64,000 bases of DNA, from the NCBI RefSeq assembly GCF_023373525.1, contig NZ_CP097218.1:3596001-3660000 (forward strand), written 5' to 3'. The notes under the pieces were generated by a model. That model did not search any database, was not told where the DNA came from, and saw only the letters and a list, made by a program, of their open reading frames with translations. The translations under genes were made by a program, and so were the position numbers. This stretch comes from Brachybacterium kimchii. Its GTDB lineage: Bacteria; Actinomycetota; Actinomycetes; Actinomycetales; Dermabacteraceae. Shown here piece after piece: positions 1 to 8,345 of the stretch (positions are counted from its first letter, which is position 1; every line of letters begins with the position of its first letter).

Positions 1-309
1 GGTGGACCGCACGTCGTCGACGACCCCGAGCGCGGCCGCGCCCGGCGACTCCGGGCAGTCGGCGCGAGTCAGGTGACTGATGCGCCCGCCCTCCTGGTCC
101 ACCCCGACCACGAGATCGTTCTGGTGCTCGCGCATCGCGGCGAGGGCACGGCGGAGCTGAGCCGCCGACCGCACATTGCGGCTGTGGAGGATGACGCCTC
201 CCAGCCCCTGATCGAGCAGCCGCTCGAGCTCGGGAGTGAGGTCCGGGGAGTCCCATCCGACGACGAGCAGTGAGGCGAGGAGCGCGCGCAGGGAAGGATC
301 GTGGCTCAT
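1..309 (-). CDS. Glycoside hydrolase family 3 N-terminus (NagZ-like), partial
   Basis: The first 103 codons of a gene that runs off the left edge of the window. The segment GVDQEGGRISHL is the hallmark of the N-terminal barrel of family 3 beta-N-acetylhexosaminidases (NagZ group), and LDQGLGGVILHSRN precedes it as in that family. The ATG lies inside the stop of the upstream enolase-superfamily gene (ATGA overlap), so the two are translationally coupled. The catalytic His/Asp loop and nucleophile lie outside the window. NagZ-type enzymes remove GlcNAc from muropeptides or chitooligosaccharides; other exo-glycosidase specificities are possible. No signal peptide is visible at the N-terminus. 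Confidence 0.8.
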   Translation of the reverse strand, partial: MSHDPSLRALLASLLVVGWDSPDLTPELERLLDQGLGGVILHSRNVRSAAQLRRALAAMREHQNDLVVGVDQEGGRISHLTRADCPESPGAAALGVVDDVRST

Positions 310-1424
310 CCGGTGAAGTCTCCCTCGCGCTCGTTGAGCTGCGCGTAGTGCGCGAGCTTGTCCTCGTCCACCTCCACGCCCAGGCCGGGGCCGTCGGGCA
401 CGCGCAGGCATCCGTCCTCGAAGGGCAGCGGGTCGATGATGTCGTCGTCGTGCAGGTAGTACATCGAGTCGATCGCGCCCGAGAGCGCCGGGGTGCTCGC
501 GGCGATCGCGAGATGGGCCGCTGTCGCGATCCCCATCTCTCCGCCGCTGTGCAGGTTCATGCCCAGGCCGAAGGCCTCGCAGTGAGCGGCGAGGTGCTTG
601 GTGATCGCCATGCCTCCCCATTTGTAGACGTCCCCGTGGATCACCTGCACGGCATCCAGCCGCACGGCCGGGGCGAGGTCCTCCCATCGCACCACGCACA
701 TGTTGGTGCACAGAGGGATCCGGACGGCCCGCGCCACCTGTGCCATCTGCTCGAGACCCTGGCAGGGGTCCTCGAGGTACTCCAGTCCCAGCGGCTCCAG
801 CGCGTGACCGGCTCTCACGGACTCGGGGACGCTCCAGGCGGCGTTCGGATCCACGCGCAGCTCGACCTCGGGCAGGCGCTCGCGCAGTGCCTCCATGATC
901 GCCACGTCGGCCCGGGCGTCGGTGCTGCCCTTGAGCTTCACCGCCGTGAAGCTGTTCTCCGCGACGATCCGCTCGGTCGCGTCGGCCAATGAGCCGGGAT
1001 AGTCGCGGGAGTCGCCGTCGGACCGGGTGATCAGGGCGGTGAGCGGAATCCGCTCGCGCACCCGGCCGCCCAGCAGGTCCACCACGCCCATCCCGGCGGC
1101 CTTGCCGATGGCGTCCCAGCAGGCGACGTCCACCGCGGCCAGGGCCGCGTAGCCGAGGTACCCGTGGAAGAACGGCAGCATGCGGTGGCGTGCGTGGAAG
1201 GCCTCGAGCTCACGCGGGTCGGTGCCGATCACGTTGTCGGCCAGCTGCCGCACGAGGCGCGCCACCGGTGCGCCCCACATGGTCTCGCCCCAGCCGACGA
1301 CGCCCTGGTCCGTGCGCAGACGCACGATGGTGCGGGTCTCGCCGCGCTTGGTCTCGAACGAGGAGGTGAATCCCTGCTTCATCGGAAGGTTCACCACGTG
1401 GACCTCGAGGTCGACGATCTTCAT
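306..1424 (-). CDS. Enolase-superfamily enzyme, glucarate dehydratase-like (MR/MLE fold)
   Basis: A 372-aa enzyme of the mandelate racemase/muconate lactonizing group. Visible catalytic landmarks are the KxK motif in AVKLKGS, the metal-ligand strand ends LRVDPNAAW and LEYLEDPC, a Asp in VIHGDVYKWGG and the late histidine in NLHSGGEMG. A Lys/Asp-His arrangement of this kind is typical of acid-sugar dehydratases of the GlucD subgroup, so dehydration of a sugar acid is the most likely reaction; an epimerase role is less likely. The gene overlaps the creatininase-family gene upstream by ATGA and the GH3 gene downstream by ATGA, forming a tight three-gene minus-strand operon. The substrate cannot be read from the sequence. 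Confidence 0.85.
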   Translation of the reverse strand: MKIVDLEVHVVNLPMKQGFTSSFETKRGETRTIVRLRTDQGVVGWGETMWGAPVARLVRQLADNVIGTDPRELEAFHARHRMLPFFHGYLGYAALAAVDVACWDAIGKAAGMGVVDLLGGRVRERIPLTALITRSDGDSRDYPGSLADATERIVAENSFTAVKLKGSTDARADVAIMEALRERLPEVELRVDPNAAWSVPESVRAGHALEPLGLEYLEDPCQGLEQMAQVARAVRIPLCTNMCVVRWEDLAPAVRLDAVQVIHGDVYKWGGMAITKHLAAHCEAFGLGMNLHSGGEMGIATAAHLAIAASTPALSGAIDSMYYLHDDDIIDPLPFEDGCLRVPDGPGLGVEVDEDKLAHYAQLNEREGDFTG

Positions 1425-2179
1425 CGGGCTGCTCCTTCAGGGTTCTCGGGGGTCGGGTCGTCAGAGGGGAGGTCCAGGCCGAGGAGGGCGTCCACGCACT
1501 CCCCGAGGCGCGCTGCCGCCTCCGCGAGCGCAGCAGCCCCCGCGGCGGCATCGCCGTCGCCGGGGTCGTCCGTGATGCCCCCGGAGCGCGGCCATTCACC
1601 GTGCCTCTCCACGTGGAGGCCGCGGACCAGTCGGCGGTCGAAGAGCGGGAGCTCTCGTGGCCCGTGCATGGGCGGGCGCACGAGCGCGGGATGTGCGGAG
1701 GCCATGAGGGAGGTCTCGAACGAGCCCGCGTGTCCTGGAGCTCCGGGGCGGGGGTCGAGCAGCTCCCAGTAGCTGCAACAGGCCGCGAGGATCGCGTGGT
1801 CCAGAGCGGCGAGCTTGACGGCCTGGCTCATCATCTCGATGTTCCCGCCGTGGCCGTTGACCACGAGGACCCGCCGGAACCCGGCGGCGACCAGGGAGTC
1901 CAGGAGTGCACCGAGCACGTCCAGCAGGGTCTTCGGCGGCAGGCTGAGCGCGACAGCGAACTGGTGGTGGCCGCTGAATCCGAAGGGGAGCGTGGGGCTC
2001 ACCGCCACGTCCCCGCGATCGTCCAGGGCCCTCTCGATGACCTCCTCGAGGAGCAGCGAGTCGGTGCCCAGCGGGAGGTGGTCCCCGTGCTGTTCGAGGG
2101 AGCCGATGGGAAGCACCGCGACGCCGTGCGCAGCGAGATCGGCGACCTGCTCCCGTGTCATCTCGGCGAGTCGGGGCAT
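1421..2179 (-). CDS. Creatininase-family amidohydrolase
   Basis: A 252-aa protein with the family signature: LPIGSLEQHGDHLPLGTDS near residues 23-42 supplies Glu, His and Asp metal ligands, and LVVNGHGGN in the middle supplies another His. The family cleaves C-N bonds of amide or lactam rings with two metal ions (creatininase, MftE, ArfB and the cyclic inosose hydrolase IolN belong here). Length is normal. First gene of a minus-strand operon with the enolase-family and GH3 genes; it is transcribed divergently from the ROK gene across a 98-base gap. Creatinine itself is unlikely as substrate given the sugar-acid neighbour; a ring-opening hydrolase in carbohydrate breakdown is an inference. Confidence 0.82.
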   Translation of the reverse strand: MPRLAEMTREQVADLAAHGVAVLPIGSLEQHGDHLPLGTDSLLLEEVIERALDDRGDVAVSPTLPFGFSGHHQFAVALSLPPKTLLDVLGALLDSLVAAGFRRVLVVNGHGGNIEMMSQAVKLAALDHAILAACCSYWELLDPRPGAPGHAGSFETSLMASAHPALVRPPMHGPRELPLFDRRLVRGLHVERHGEWPRSGGITDDPGDGDAAAGAAALAEAAARLGECVDALLGLDLPSDDPTPENPEGAAR

Positions 2180-2277
2180 GGGGTCTCCTCCTGCATCGTG
2201 GTGGTCTCTCTCGTGGGGATGGGTGCCGCCGCTCGTGCGCGTGTCCTCGATGTGACCGCTCTCGCTACTGTGACGGG

Positions 2278-3228
2278 ATGACCGCTCGTGTGCTGCCCTT
2301 CGAACCCCCTGCTTCTCGCGAGGGCTCGTTCCTGGCGCTCGAGCTGCTGCCCGGACGCGTGCAGGGCGCGCTCATCGATGCGAGCGGCAGGTTCCGCACT
2401 CGTCGGGAACTCGTGTTCGACCCCTCGGCCGGGCGCGAGCAGATCCTCGCGCAGGTGGATCGGGTGGCTCTGGTGCTCGCGCGCGGCAGCGTGCTGAGCG
2501 GCTGCGTCGTCTCGGCAGGCGGTGTCCTGGACACCGTGGGCGGACGGATGCTGCAGGTCGTGGACATGCCCTCCCTCGAGGGGTGCGAGATCGCCTCGCG
2601 GCTTCGGGAGCTCGTCGGCGCGCCGACCCTGCTCGAGCACCGTGCGCGCCTCCAGGTGCACGGGGATCACTACTTCGGCGCAGGTCAGGGGGAAGAAACC
2701 TTCGCCTCCGTCGCCACCGGCTCCACCCTCGGCGTCGGGATCCTCTATCGAGGGACGATCCTCGCGCCCGACGGCGGCCGCAGCGGCGCCCACATGACCG
2801 TCGCGCGCGGGCAGCTGACGTGCAGCTGCGGCAAGCGGGGATGCTGGCGCACCATCGCCACCACGGCGTGGCTGGACGAGCGCGCCGAGGCGCTGGGCAT
2901 CCCTGCGGTCGGCCTGGCGGAGTGGGAGCGATACGCGGCGGAGGACCCGCGCACGGCGGCCGTCGTCGGCGAGTACGCGGAGAACATCGCGGTGGGCCTC
3001 GCCAACATCCAGCAGCTGTGCACGCCCGGCCTGTTCGTGCTGCACGGTGAGGCGGCGCAGGCGTCCGACGGCTTCCGCGCGCGCATCCTCGCGACGCTGA
3101 GGGACCTCTCGCGCACGGGCGGGGAGACGCAGCCGCGTCTGAGGACGAACCCGATCCCGGAGGATGACGCGACGCTGCTGGGCGGTGTCGCCTACCTGCT
3201 GCACCGCGGGATCCTGCCCGCGTCCTGA
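2278..3228 (+). CDS. Degenerate ROK-family protein without DNA-binding domain
   Basis: A 316-aa ROK fold. The zinc-binding motif is preserved as CSCGKRGCW and the preceding HMTV strand is typical. Key kinase features are not: the N-terminal DxGGT phosphate loop is replaced by LALELLPGRVQG, and the block where kinases have an END-A motif with the catalytic Asp reads EHRARLQVHGDHYFG. There is also no N-terminal helix-turn-helix, unlike NagC/XylR-type repressors. It is therefore likely a ligand-binding or regulatory relative and not an active sugar kinase. The ATG at 2278 gives the usual family length. It lies between two minus-strand operons, divergent from the creatininase gene and convergent with the ATPase gene 17 bases away. 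Confidence 0.75.
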   Translation: MTARVLPFEPPASREGSFLALELLPGRVQGALIDASGRFRTRRELVFDPSAGREQILAQVDRVALVLARGSVLSGCVVSAGGVLDTVGGRMLQVVDMPSLEGCEIASRLRELVGAPTLLEHRARLQVHGDHYFGAGQGEETFASVATGSTLGVGILYRGTILAPDGGRSGAHMTVARGQLTCSCGKRGCWRTIATTAWLDERAEALGIPAVGLAEWERYAAEDPRTAAVVGEYAENIAVGLANIQQLCTPGLFVLHGEAAQASDGFRARILATLRDLSRTGGETQPRLRTNPIPEDDATLLGGVAYLLHRGILPAS

Positions 3229-3245
3229 CCTGGGCGGGACGACGA

Positions 3246-4112
3246 TCATGCGCGCCGCCTGCCGGTCCGCTCGGTGAGCCGCGGATTCGCACGGCGCGGA
3301 TCCGGATGGGCGACCGAGTCCAGGAGTCGTCGCGTGACCTCGGAGGAAGGGGAGGTCAGCACCTCGCGGCAGGGGCCGACCTCCTGCAGGTGCCCCTCGG
3401 CCATGACCGCGATCCGGTCGGCGATCCCGGAGACCACCGCCAGATCGTGGCTGACGAACAGCAGGGCCACACCGGTGCGTTCCTGGAGTTCGGCCAGCAG
3501 CTCCAGGATCTTCGCCTGCACCGAGACGTCGAGTGCGCTCGTGGGCTCGTCCAGCACCAGCAGCCGCGGCTCGAGGGCGAGTGCTCGGGCGATCGCTATG
3601 CGCTGGCGCTGCCCGCCCGAGCACTCGTGCGGATACCGCTGCGCGATCGACGGTTCGAGATCGACGCTCTCGAGGAGCTCGTCGACGCGGCGTCGGATGC
3701 CCGCCGCCCCCAGGGCGGTGCGCCGGTGCGTGCGCAGCGGCTCGGCGATCACATCGCGGATGCGCATGCGCGGGTTCATGCTCGCGTAGGGGTCCTGGAA
3801 GACTATCTGGACCAGCTGTGCACGGGCTGCGGCCGCCTGCTTGTCACGACGGCCGAGGTCCCTGCCCAGCGTGAGGATATGACCCGCGTCGGGATCGGTG
3901 AGCCCCACGACGATGCGGGCCAGGGTCGTCTTGCCGGAGCCGGACTCACCGACCAGGGCAAGGGTCTCGCCCGGGAAGATCTCGAGGTCCACGGCATCGA
4001 GCACGGTGTTCTGGCGGCGGCGCTGTCGATACGTCTTGGAGATGCCCCGCAGGCTCACCACGGCGGCCTCGGTGGCCTCGGGCGATGCGGGCTCGGTGGT
4101 CTGTGCACTCAT
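3246..4112 (-). CDS. Peptide/oligosaccharide ABC transporter ATPase (DppF/OppF type)
   Basis: A 288-aa cytoplasmic ATPase. Walker A is GESGSGKT at 55-62, the Q-loop is QIVFQDPYASMNP, the signature CSGGQRQR starts at 164, Walker B is LLVLDEP at 184-190 and the switch histidine is in VSHDLA near 222. The run QDPYASMNPRMRI is typical of the F-type subunit of dipeptide/oligopeptide importers. Last gene of a five-gene operon; its ATG overlaps the stop of the DppD-type gene by ATGA. Substrate is unknown: this transporter class carries peptides, nickel or oligosaccharides. Confidence 0.93.
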   Translation of the reverse strand: MSAQTTEPASPEATEAAVVSLRGISKTYRQRRRQNTVLDAVDLEIFPGETLALVGESGSGKTTLARIVVGLTDPDAGHILTLGRDLGRRDKQAAAARAQLVQIVFQDPYASMNPRMRIRDVIAEPLRTHRRTALGAAGIRRRVDELLESVDLEPSIAQRYPHECSGGQRQRIAIARALALEPRLLVLDEPTSALDVSVQAKILELLAELQERTGVALLFVSHDLAVVSGIADRIAVMAEGHLQEVGPCREVLTSPSSEVTRRLLDSVAHPDPRRANPRLTERTGRRRA

Positions 4113-4915
4113 GCGGGCTGTCCTGTCTGCAGGCGAGGGGTCGCCTCGAGCAGCGTGCGGGTGTAGGCGTCGCGGGGCTGCTCGAAGACCTGCAGCACCT
4201 CGCCCTGCTCGACCAGTCGGCCCTCGTGCATCACCGCCACCCGGTCGGCGATGGAGGCGACGACTCCCAGATCGTGCGTGATCAGCAAAATCCCCATGCC
4301 CGTCTCCTCCTGGACCGTGCGGAACAGGGCCAGGATCTCGGCCTGGGTGGTCACGTCCAGCGCCGTCGTCGGCTCGTCGGCGATCAGCAGCCGCGGCCGG
4401 CTCATCAGCGCCATCGCGAGCATCGCCCTCTGCCGCAGGCCCCCGGAGAGCTGGTGGGGGTACTGGCGCGATCGCAGCTCGGGATCGGGAACGCGCGCCT
4501 GCTCGAGCGCCTCGAGCGCGCGCCGCCTGCGCTGCGCGCGGGACCCCATGCGATGGATGGCCAGGACCTCCATGAGCTGGCTGCCGATCGTGCGCATCGG
4601 GTTGAGGGTGGTCATCGGGTCCTGGAAGACCATCGAGATGTCGCGGCCGCGCACGGCCCGCAGCTGGCGCGGCGTGAGACGCAGCAGGTCGCGGTCGTCG
4701 AGCAGGATGCGGCCGTGAGGGTAGACGGCGGGCGGCTCGGGGTTCAGGCGCAGCACGGACAGTGCGGTGCTGGATTTCCCGGATCCCGATTCGCCGACGA
4801 GCGCGAGGGTGCGCCCCTCATGGACGGTCAGGTCGATGCCCTGCACGGCAGCGACACTGCCGCGGCGAGAGGCGAAGGAGATGTGGAGGTCCTCGATGGT
4901 GAGCAGTGCGTTCAT
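4109..4915 (-). CDS. Peptide/oligosaccharide ABC transporter ATPase (DppD/OppD type)
   Basis: A 268-aa ATPase starting MNALLTIEDL. Walker A is GESGSGKS at 41-48, the Q-loop is SMVFQDPMTTLNPM, the signature LSGGLRQR begins at 156 and Walker B LLIADEP covers 176-182. The frame is open for another 170 codons upstream, but that stretch is the antisense of the permease gene; the ATG at 4915 gives a 4-base ATGA overlap with the permease stop and a normal ABC length. It is shorter than most D subunits because the C-terminal oligopeptide-family extension is nearly absent. It pairs with the F-type ATPase encoded just downstream. Confidence 0.92.
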   Translation of the reverse strand: MNALLTIEDLHISFASRRGSVAAVQGIDLTVHEGRTLALVGESGSGKSSTALSVLRLNPEPPAVYPHGRILLDDRDLLRLTPRQLRAVRGRDISMVFQDPMTTLNPMRTIGSQLMEVLAIHRMGSRAQRRRRALEALEQARVPDPELRSRQYPHQLSGGLRQRAMLAMALMSRPRLLIADEPTTALDVTTQAEILALFRTVQEETGMGILLITHDLGVVASIADRVAVMHEGRLVEQGEVLQVFEQPRDAYTRTLLEATPRLQTGQPA

Positions 4916-5793
4916 GAGGTGTACGTCCTCGGATCCCACCGGTCGCGCACGGCGTCCCCGGCGACGTTGATCGACAGCACGGTCAGCAGCAGGGCGGAGC
5001 CGGGCAGGACGGCGAGCCACCAGGCGGTGCCCATGTAGAGCTGGCCGTCCGAGAGCATCGAGCCCCAGGTCGCGATGCTGGACGGGACGCCGAGCCCCAG
5101 GAAGCTCAGGGCGGCCTCGGCGAGGATCACCGTCCCCACCTGCAGCGTCAGGATGGTCACCAGGGGACCGGTGACGTTGGGCAGCATGTGGCGCACCATC
5201 ATCCGGTGCCCCGGCACGCCCATCACCCGTGCGGCCTCGACGAACTCCCGGGTGCGCAGCGAGATCACCTCGGAGCGCAGCACCCGGGCGTAGGAGACCC
5301 AGCCGGTGATGCCGAGCACCAGGATCACGTTCCACAGGCCCGGGCCCACGAAGCCGATCACCGCGAGGGCGAGCAGCAGGGTGGGGAATGCCAGCTGGAC
5401 GTCCGTCAGGCGCATGAGCAAGCGATCCGTCCACCCGCCCGTGTATCCGGCGACGATCCCGATCACCGAACCGATCACGCCCGACAGCAGCGCCGCCGTG
5501 ATCCCGACGAGGACGGAGACCCGGCTGCCCACGACCAGCCGGGCGAGCACGTCCCTCCCCAGCTGGTCCGTGCCCAGCAGGTGGCCCGATGATCCGGGCG
5601 GCGCCAGTCGCTGCAGCAGGTTCTGCTCCTCGGGATCGCCGACCAGCAGCGGCCCGAAGAGCGCGAGGAGCACGACGAGGCCGAGGAATCCGGTGGACAG
5701 CACCAGCGCGATGTCCAGTCGGCGCCGTCCAGGGGCCTCGGCGGAGGCGTCTGCCGGCTCCGCGGCGGTCAGGGAGATCTGCGGGGAGCTCAT
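4912..5793 (-). CDS. Peptide/oligosaccharide ABC transporter permease (DppC type)
   Basis: A 293-aa inner-membrane subunit. After a 28-residue cytoplasmic tail comes a first hydrophobic helix (LVLSTGFLGLVVLLALFGP), then the typical GTDQLGRDVLARLVVGSR segment of C-type permeases and the BPD domain with about five more helices. The ATPase-docking EAA loop reads FVEAARVMGVPGHRMMVRH. It overlaps DppB upstream and DppD downstream by ATGA each. Together with DppB it forms the translocation pore. Confidence 0.93.
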   Translation of the reverse strand: MSSPQISLTAAEPADASAEAPGRRRLDIALVLSTGFLGLVVLLALFGPLLVGDPEEQNLLQRLAPPGSSGHLLGTDQLGRDVLARLVVGSRVSVLVGITAALLSGVIGSVIGIVAGYTGGWTDRLLMRLTDVQLAFPTLLLALAVIGFVGPGLWNVILVLGITGWVSYARVLRSEVISLRTREFVEAARVMGVPGHRMMVRHMLPNVTGPLVTILTLQVGTVILAEAALSFLGLGVPSSIATWGSMLSDGQLYMGTAWWLAVLPGSALLLTVLSINVAGDAVRDRWDPRTYTS

Positions 5794-6731
5794 GCGTGAC
5801 TCCGGACTCGAGGATCGATGATCGCGTAGGACAGATCGACCAGCAGGTTCACCACGATGAAGGTGACCGCGAACAGCACGACGGTGCCCTGGACCAGGGG
5901 GAAGTCGCGGGCGCTGATCGCGTCGATCGTGAGGCGGCCGATGCCGGGCCAGTTGAAGATCTGCTCGGTGAGGATCGCCCCGCCCAGCAGGGAGCCGAGC
6001 TCGAGCCCGAGCACGGTGATGACGGGCATGGACGCGTTGCGGAGCGAATGGCCCATCAGCACCCGGGCCTCGCTCGCGCCCTTGGCGCGCGCGGTGCGCA
6101 CATGGTCCTGCCCCATCACCTCGATCAGCGAGGAGCGCAGCAGGCGCGAGACCACGGCGACGGAGAAGATCGCGAGGGTCGTGGCGGGGAGGATCAGGTG
6201 GGCGGGCGTCCCGTAGCCGGCGGCGGGAAGCGCCCGCAGGGTGACGCCGAACAGCAGGACCAGCAGGATCCCCACCCAGAACGCGGGGGTGGACTGTCCG
6301 ACCAGCACCCCGCTCATGACGACCCTGTCCAGCGCGGTGCCGCGGCGCATGGCGCCGATGCTGCCGGCGAGGAACGAGACCACCACGGTGATCAGCAGAG
6401 CGGTGGCGGCGAGCAGGGCCGTGGCCGGGATCCGCTCGATGATCAACGAGGTCACAGGCTCCTTGTAGACCAGCGAGTCGCCGAGGTCGAGATGGACGAG
6501 ACCACCCAGGAAGTCCAGGTACTGCAGGGGCAGCGGGCGGTCGAGCCCGAGGGTCTGTTTCATCTGCGCGACCTGATCGGCGCTCGCATCATCGGGCAGG
6601 AGCAGCGCCACCGGATCGCCGGAGGCGCGCGAGAGTACGAACACCACGGTCACGGCGGCCCAGAGCACCAGGAGGGAGGAGAGCAGGCGGGTGACCGCGG
6701 CGCGCAGGAGCCGGGTCCGGCCGCGGCTCAT
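5790..6731 (-). CDS. Peptide/oligosaccharide ABC transporter permease (DppB type)
   Basis: A 313-aa membrane protein starting MSRGRTRLLRAA. It has an N-terminal helix (LLSSLLVLWAAVTVVFVLS), the B-type periplasmic segment with DQVAQMKQTLGLDRPLPLQ, and five further helices. The EAA loop reads VRTARAKGASEARVLMGHS, and the C-terminus has the common GxAILTEQIFNWPGIGRL segment. The frame is open far upstream, but that part is antisense of the binding-protein gene; the ATG at 6731 overlaps its stop by ATGA. Second gene of the operon. Confidence 0.93.
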   Translation of the reverse strand: MSRGRTRLLRAAVTRLLSSLLVLWAAVTVVFVLSRASGDPVALLLPDDASADQVAQMKQTLGLDRPLPLQYLDFLGGLVHLDLGDSLVYKEPVTSLIIERIPATALLAATALLITVVVSFLAGSIGAMRRGTALDRVVMSGVLVGQSTPAFWVGILLVLLFGVTLRALPAAGYGTPAHLILPATTLAIFSVAVVSRLLRSSLIEVMGQDHVRTARAKGASEARVLMGHSLRNASMPVITVLGLELGSLLGGAILTEQIFNWPGIGRLTIDAISARDFPLVQGTVVLFAVTFIVVNLLVDLSYAIIDPRVRSHA

Positions 6732-8257
6732 CGGGCGGTCTCCATCGCGAGCGTCCCGTTCACATTGGGAGTCCACTCGATGCGCTTGTTCGAGGCGAAG
6801 TTCTGATCCGCCTGGTACAGGAACAGGAAGGGCGCTTCGTCGTGCAGCCATTCCTGCATGCGGCGGAACGTCTTCAGGCGTGCATCCGGGTCGATGGTCT
6901 GCTCGAGCGCGTCGATCATCTCGTCCGCCTCGGGGGACCGGATCCTGCTGCGCTTGCGATCCGAGCGGATGTAGGACTGCATGGTGGCCTCTCCGTCGAG
7001 CGTCCAGCCCGTGCTTCCGGTGAGATACATGGATCCGAGCGACGAGGGATCGTCCGAGGCGAGACGTTCCGCGAAGGTGCCCGGTTCGAGGATCTCGAGC
7101 TCGAGCGTCACGCCGACGTCCTCGAGCATTCCGGCGAGTGCCTGGCTGACGAGCTGGTCCTTGTTCGAGGCGGTGAAGCTCAGCGTGAGGCCGTCGGCGT
7201 GGCCGGCGTCCGCGAGCAGTCTCCGGGCCTCGTCGGGGTCCCTCTCCGGGGGTTTCACGTCCGGGTCGTAGCCGAACGCCTCTCGCGGGACGATCGTGGC
7301 GGCCTCTCGCCCGGAGTCGTTGAGGACCGCACTGATCAGCAGCGGAACGTCCACGGCGTGGTTCAGGGCGCGCCGTACGCGGGCGTCCTTCAGGACCTCG
7401 TGCTCGGTGTCGAGCACCACGAAGTACATGCGGATCCCCGGGTGCGTGGTGAGGGAGACGTCCTTGTAGCCCTCGAGCTGGAGGGCCGCCTCGGGGTCGA
7501 GGGCGGAGACCAGGTCGACGGCGTCGCTCTGGATGCCCGCGAGCGCGGACGCCGGGTTGGGCATCGCGGTGAAGTGGACCTCGTCGAACGCGGGCCTGCC
7601 GTTCCAGTGGTCCGCGTAGGCGGCGAGGCGGAGCAGCTGGGCCTTGCGCCAGGAGACGAAGCGGAACGGGCCTGTGCCGATGGGGTGCGCGGCGAACCCC
7701 TTCGCGCCGACGTCGGCGAAGTGGTCCGCGGGCAGCATCACGCCTCCGAAGAGCGAGACCTTCTCGGGGATGACGGGGTCCGGCTCGGCCATCACGATGT
7801 CGTCGATGATCTCGACGTGGTCCACGGAGCGCAGCTCGACGATCGTGGAGCCGGTGTCCGGGTCGATGAGCCGCTCGATCGAGAACTTCACGCTGCGGGC
7901 GTCGAAGGGCTCGCCGTTGTGGAAGGTGACGCCCTTGCGGAGGCGGAACCTCCAGTGGTGCTCGTCCGTGGCCTCCCAGTGGGTGGCCAGTCGGGGGACC
8001 AGCTCGTTCTCCGTGTCGCGCATGGTGAGCGTGTCGAAGATGTTGATCAGCACGTTCATGCCGTCCAGGCCGCTCTCCAGGTGCGGGTCGAGCCCGGTGG
8101 GCTCGCTGGGCTGGGCGATCCGCAGGGCGCTCGTCCCCTCGGAGTGCGCCGCGGATCCGCAGCCGGCCGTGAGCCCGGCGGCCCCCAGCAGCGAACCTGC
8201 CGCGCCGAGGCGCAGCGCGGTGCGTCGGGTGGGCGCGTGTGGGGCGGTCATGCTCAT
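6728..8257 (-). CDS. Substrate-binding lipoprotein of the Dpp-type ABC transporter (SBP_bac_5)
   Basis: A 509-aa family 5 extracellular binding protein. The N-terminus has an RRTALRL twin-arginine-like motif, a hydrophobic stretch and a lipobox LTAGC, so it is probably Tat-exported and anchored as a lipoprotein. Family landmarks include PTGLDPHLESG, HWRFRLRKGVTFHNGEPFDA and the C-terminal LKTFRRMQEWLHDEAPFLFLY. A GAGGAGG ribosome site sits 12 bases before the ATG at 8257. First gene of the five-gene operon, divergent from the iclR-type gene with a palindromic site between them. The ligand cannot be assigned; peptides or oligosaccharides are both possible. Confidence 0.92.
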   Translation of the reverse strand: MSMTAPHAPTRRTALRLGAAGSLLGAAGLTAGCGSAAHSEGTSALRIAQPSEPTGLDPHLESGLDGMNVLINIFDTLTMRDTENELVPRLATHWEATDEHHWRFRLRKGVTFHNGEPFDARSVKFSIERLIDPDTGSTIVELRSVDHVEIIDDIVMAEPDPVIPEKVSLFGGVMLPADHFADVGAKGFAAHPIGTGPFRFVSWRKAQLLRLAAYADHWNGRPAFDEVHFTAMPNPASALAGIQSDAVDLVSALDPEAALQLEGYKDVSLTTHPGIRMYFVVLDTEHEVLKDARVRRALNHAVDVPLLISAVLNDSGREAATIVPREAFGYDPDVKPPERDPDEARRLLADAGHADGLTLSFTASNKDQLVSQALAGMLEDVGVTLELEILEPGTFAERLASDDPSSLGSMYLTGSTGWTLDGEATMQSYIRSDRKRSRIRSPEADEMIDALEQTIDPDARLKTFRRMQEWLHDEAPFLFLYQADQNFASNKRIEWTPNVNGTLAMETAR

Positions 8258-8290
8258 GGCTCGCAGATCCCTCCTCGGTGAGGAATGCCA

Positions 8291-8312
8291 TTCAACGGTA
8301 CGGTCGTTCCAC
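8291..8312. promoter_or_regulatory. Candidate IclR operator between divergent genes
   Basis: The site reads TTCAACG, a 7-8 base centre, then CGTTCCA; the arms match at AACG/CGTT and the outer bases, giving an imperfect inverted repeat of the size IclR regulators bind. A second nested pair, TGCCATT to the left and AATGGCA to the right (about 8286-8322), surrounds it. It lies between the binding-protein gene and the IclR gene, so it could control both directions. Inferred only from position and symmetry. Confidence 0.45.
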
Positions 8313-8345
8313 TCAATGGCACGAATGTCGATTACCATAGTTGCC

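Noticed and set aside
5589-6806. Long plus-strand frame of 405 codons
   Set aside because: Antisense of the two permease genes; Arg/Gly/Glu/Gln-rich text without ribosome site, typical of GC-rich shadow frames.
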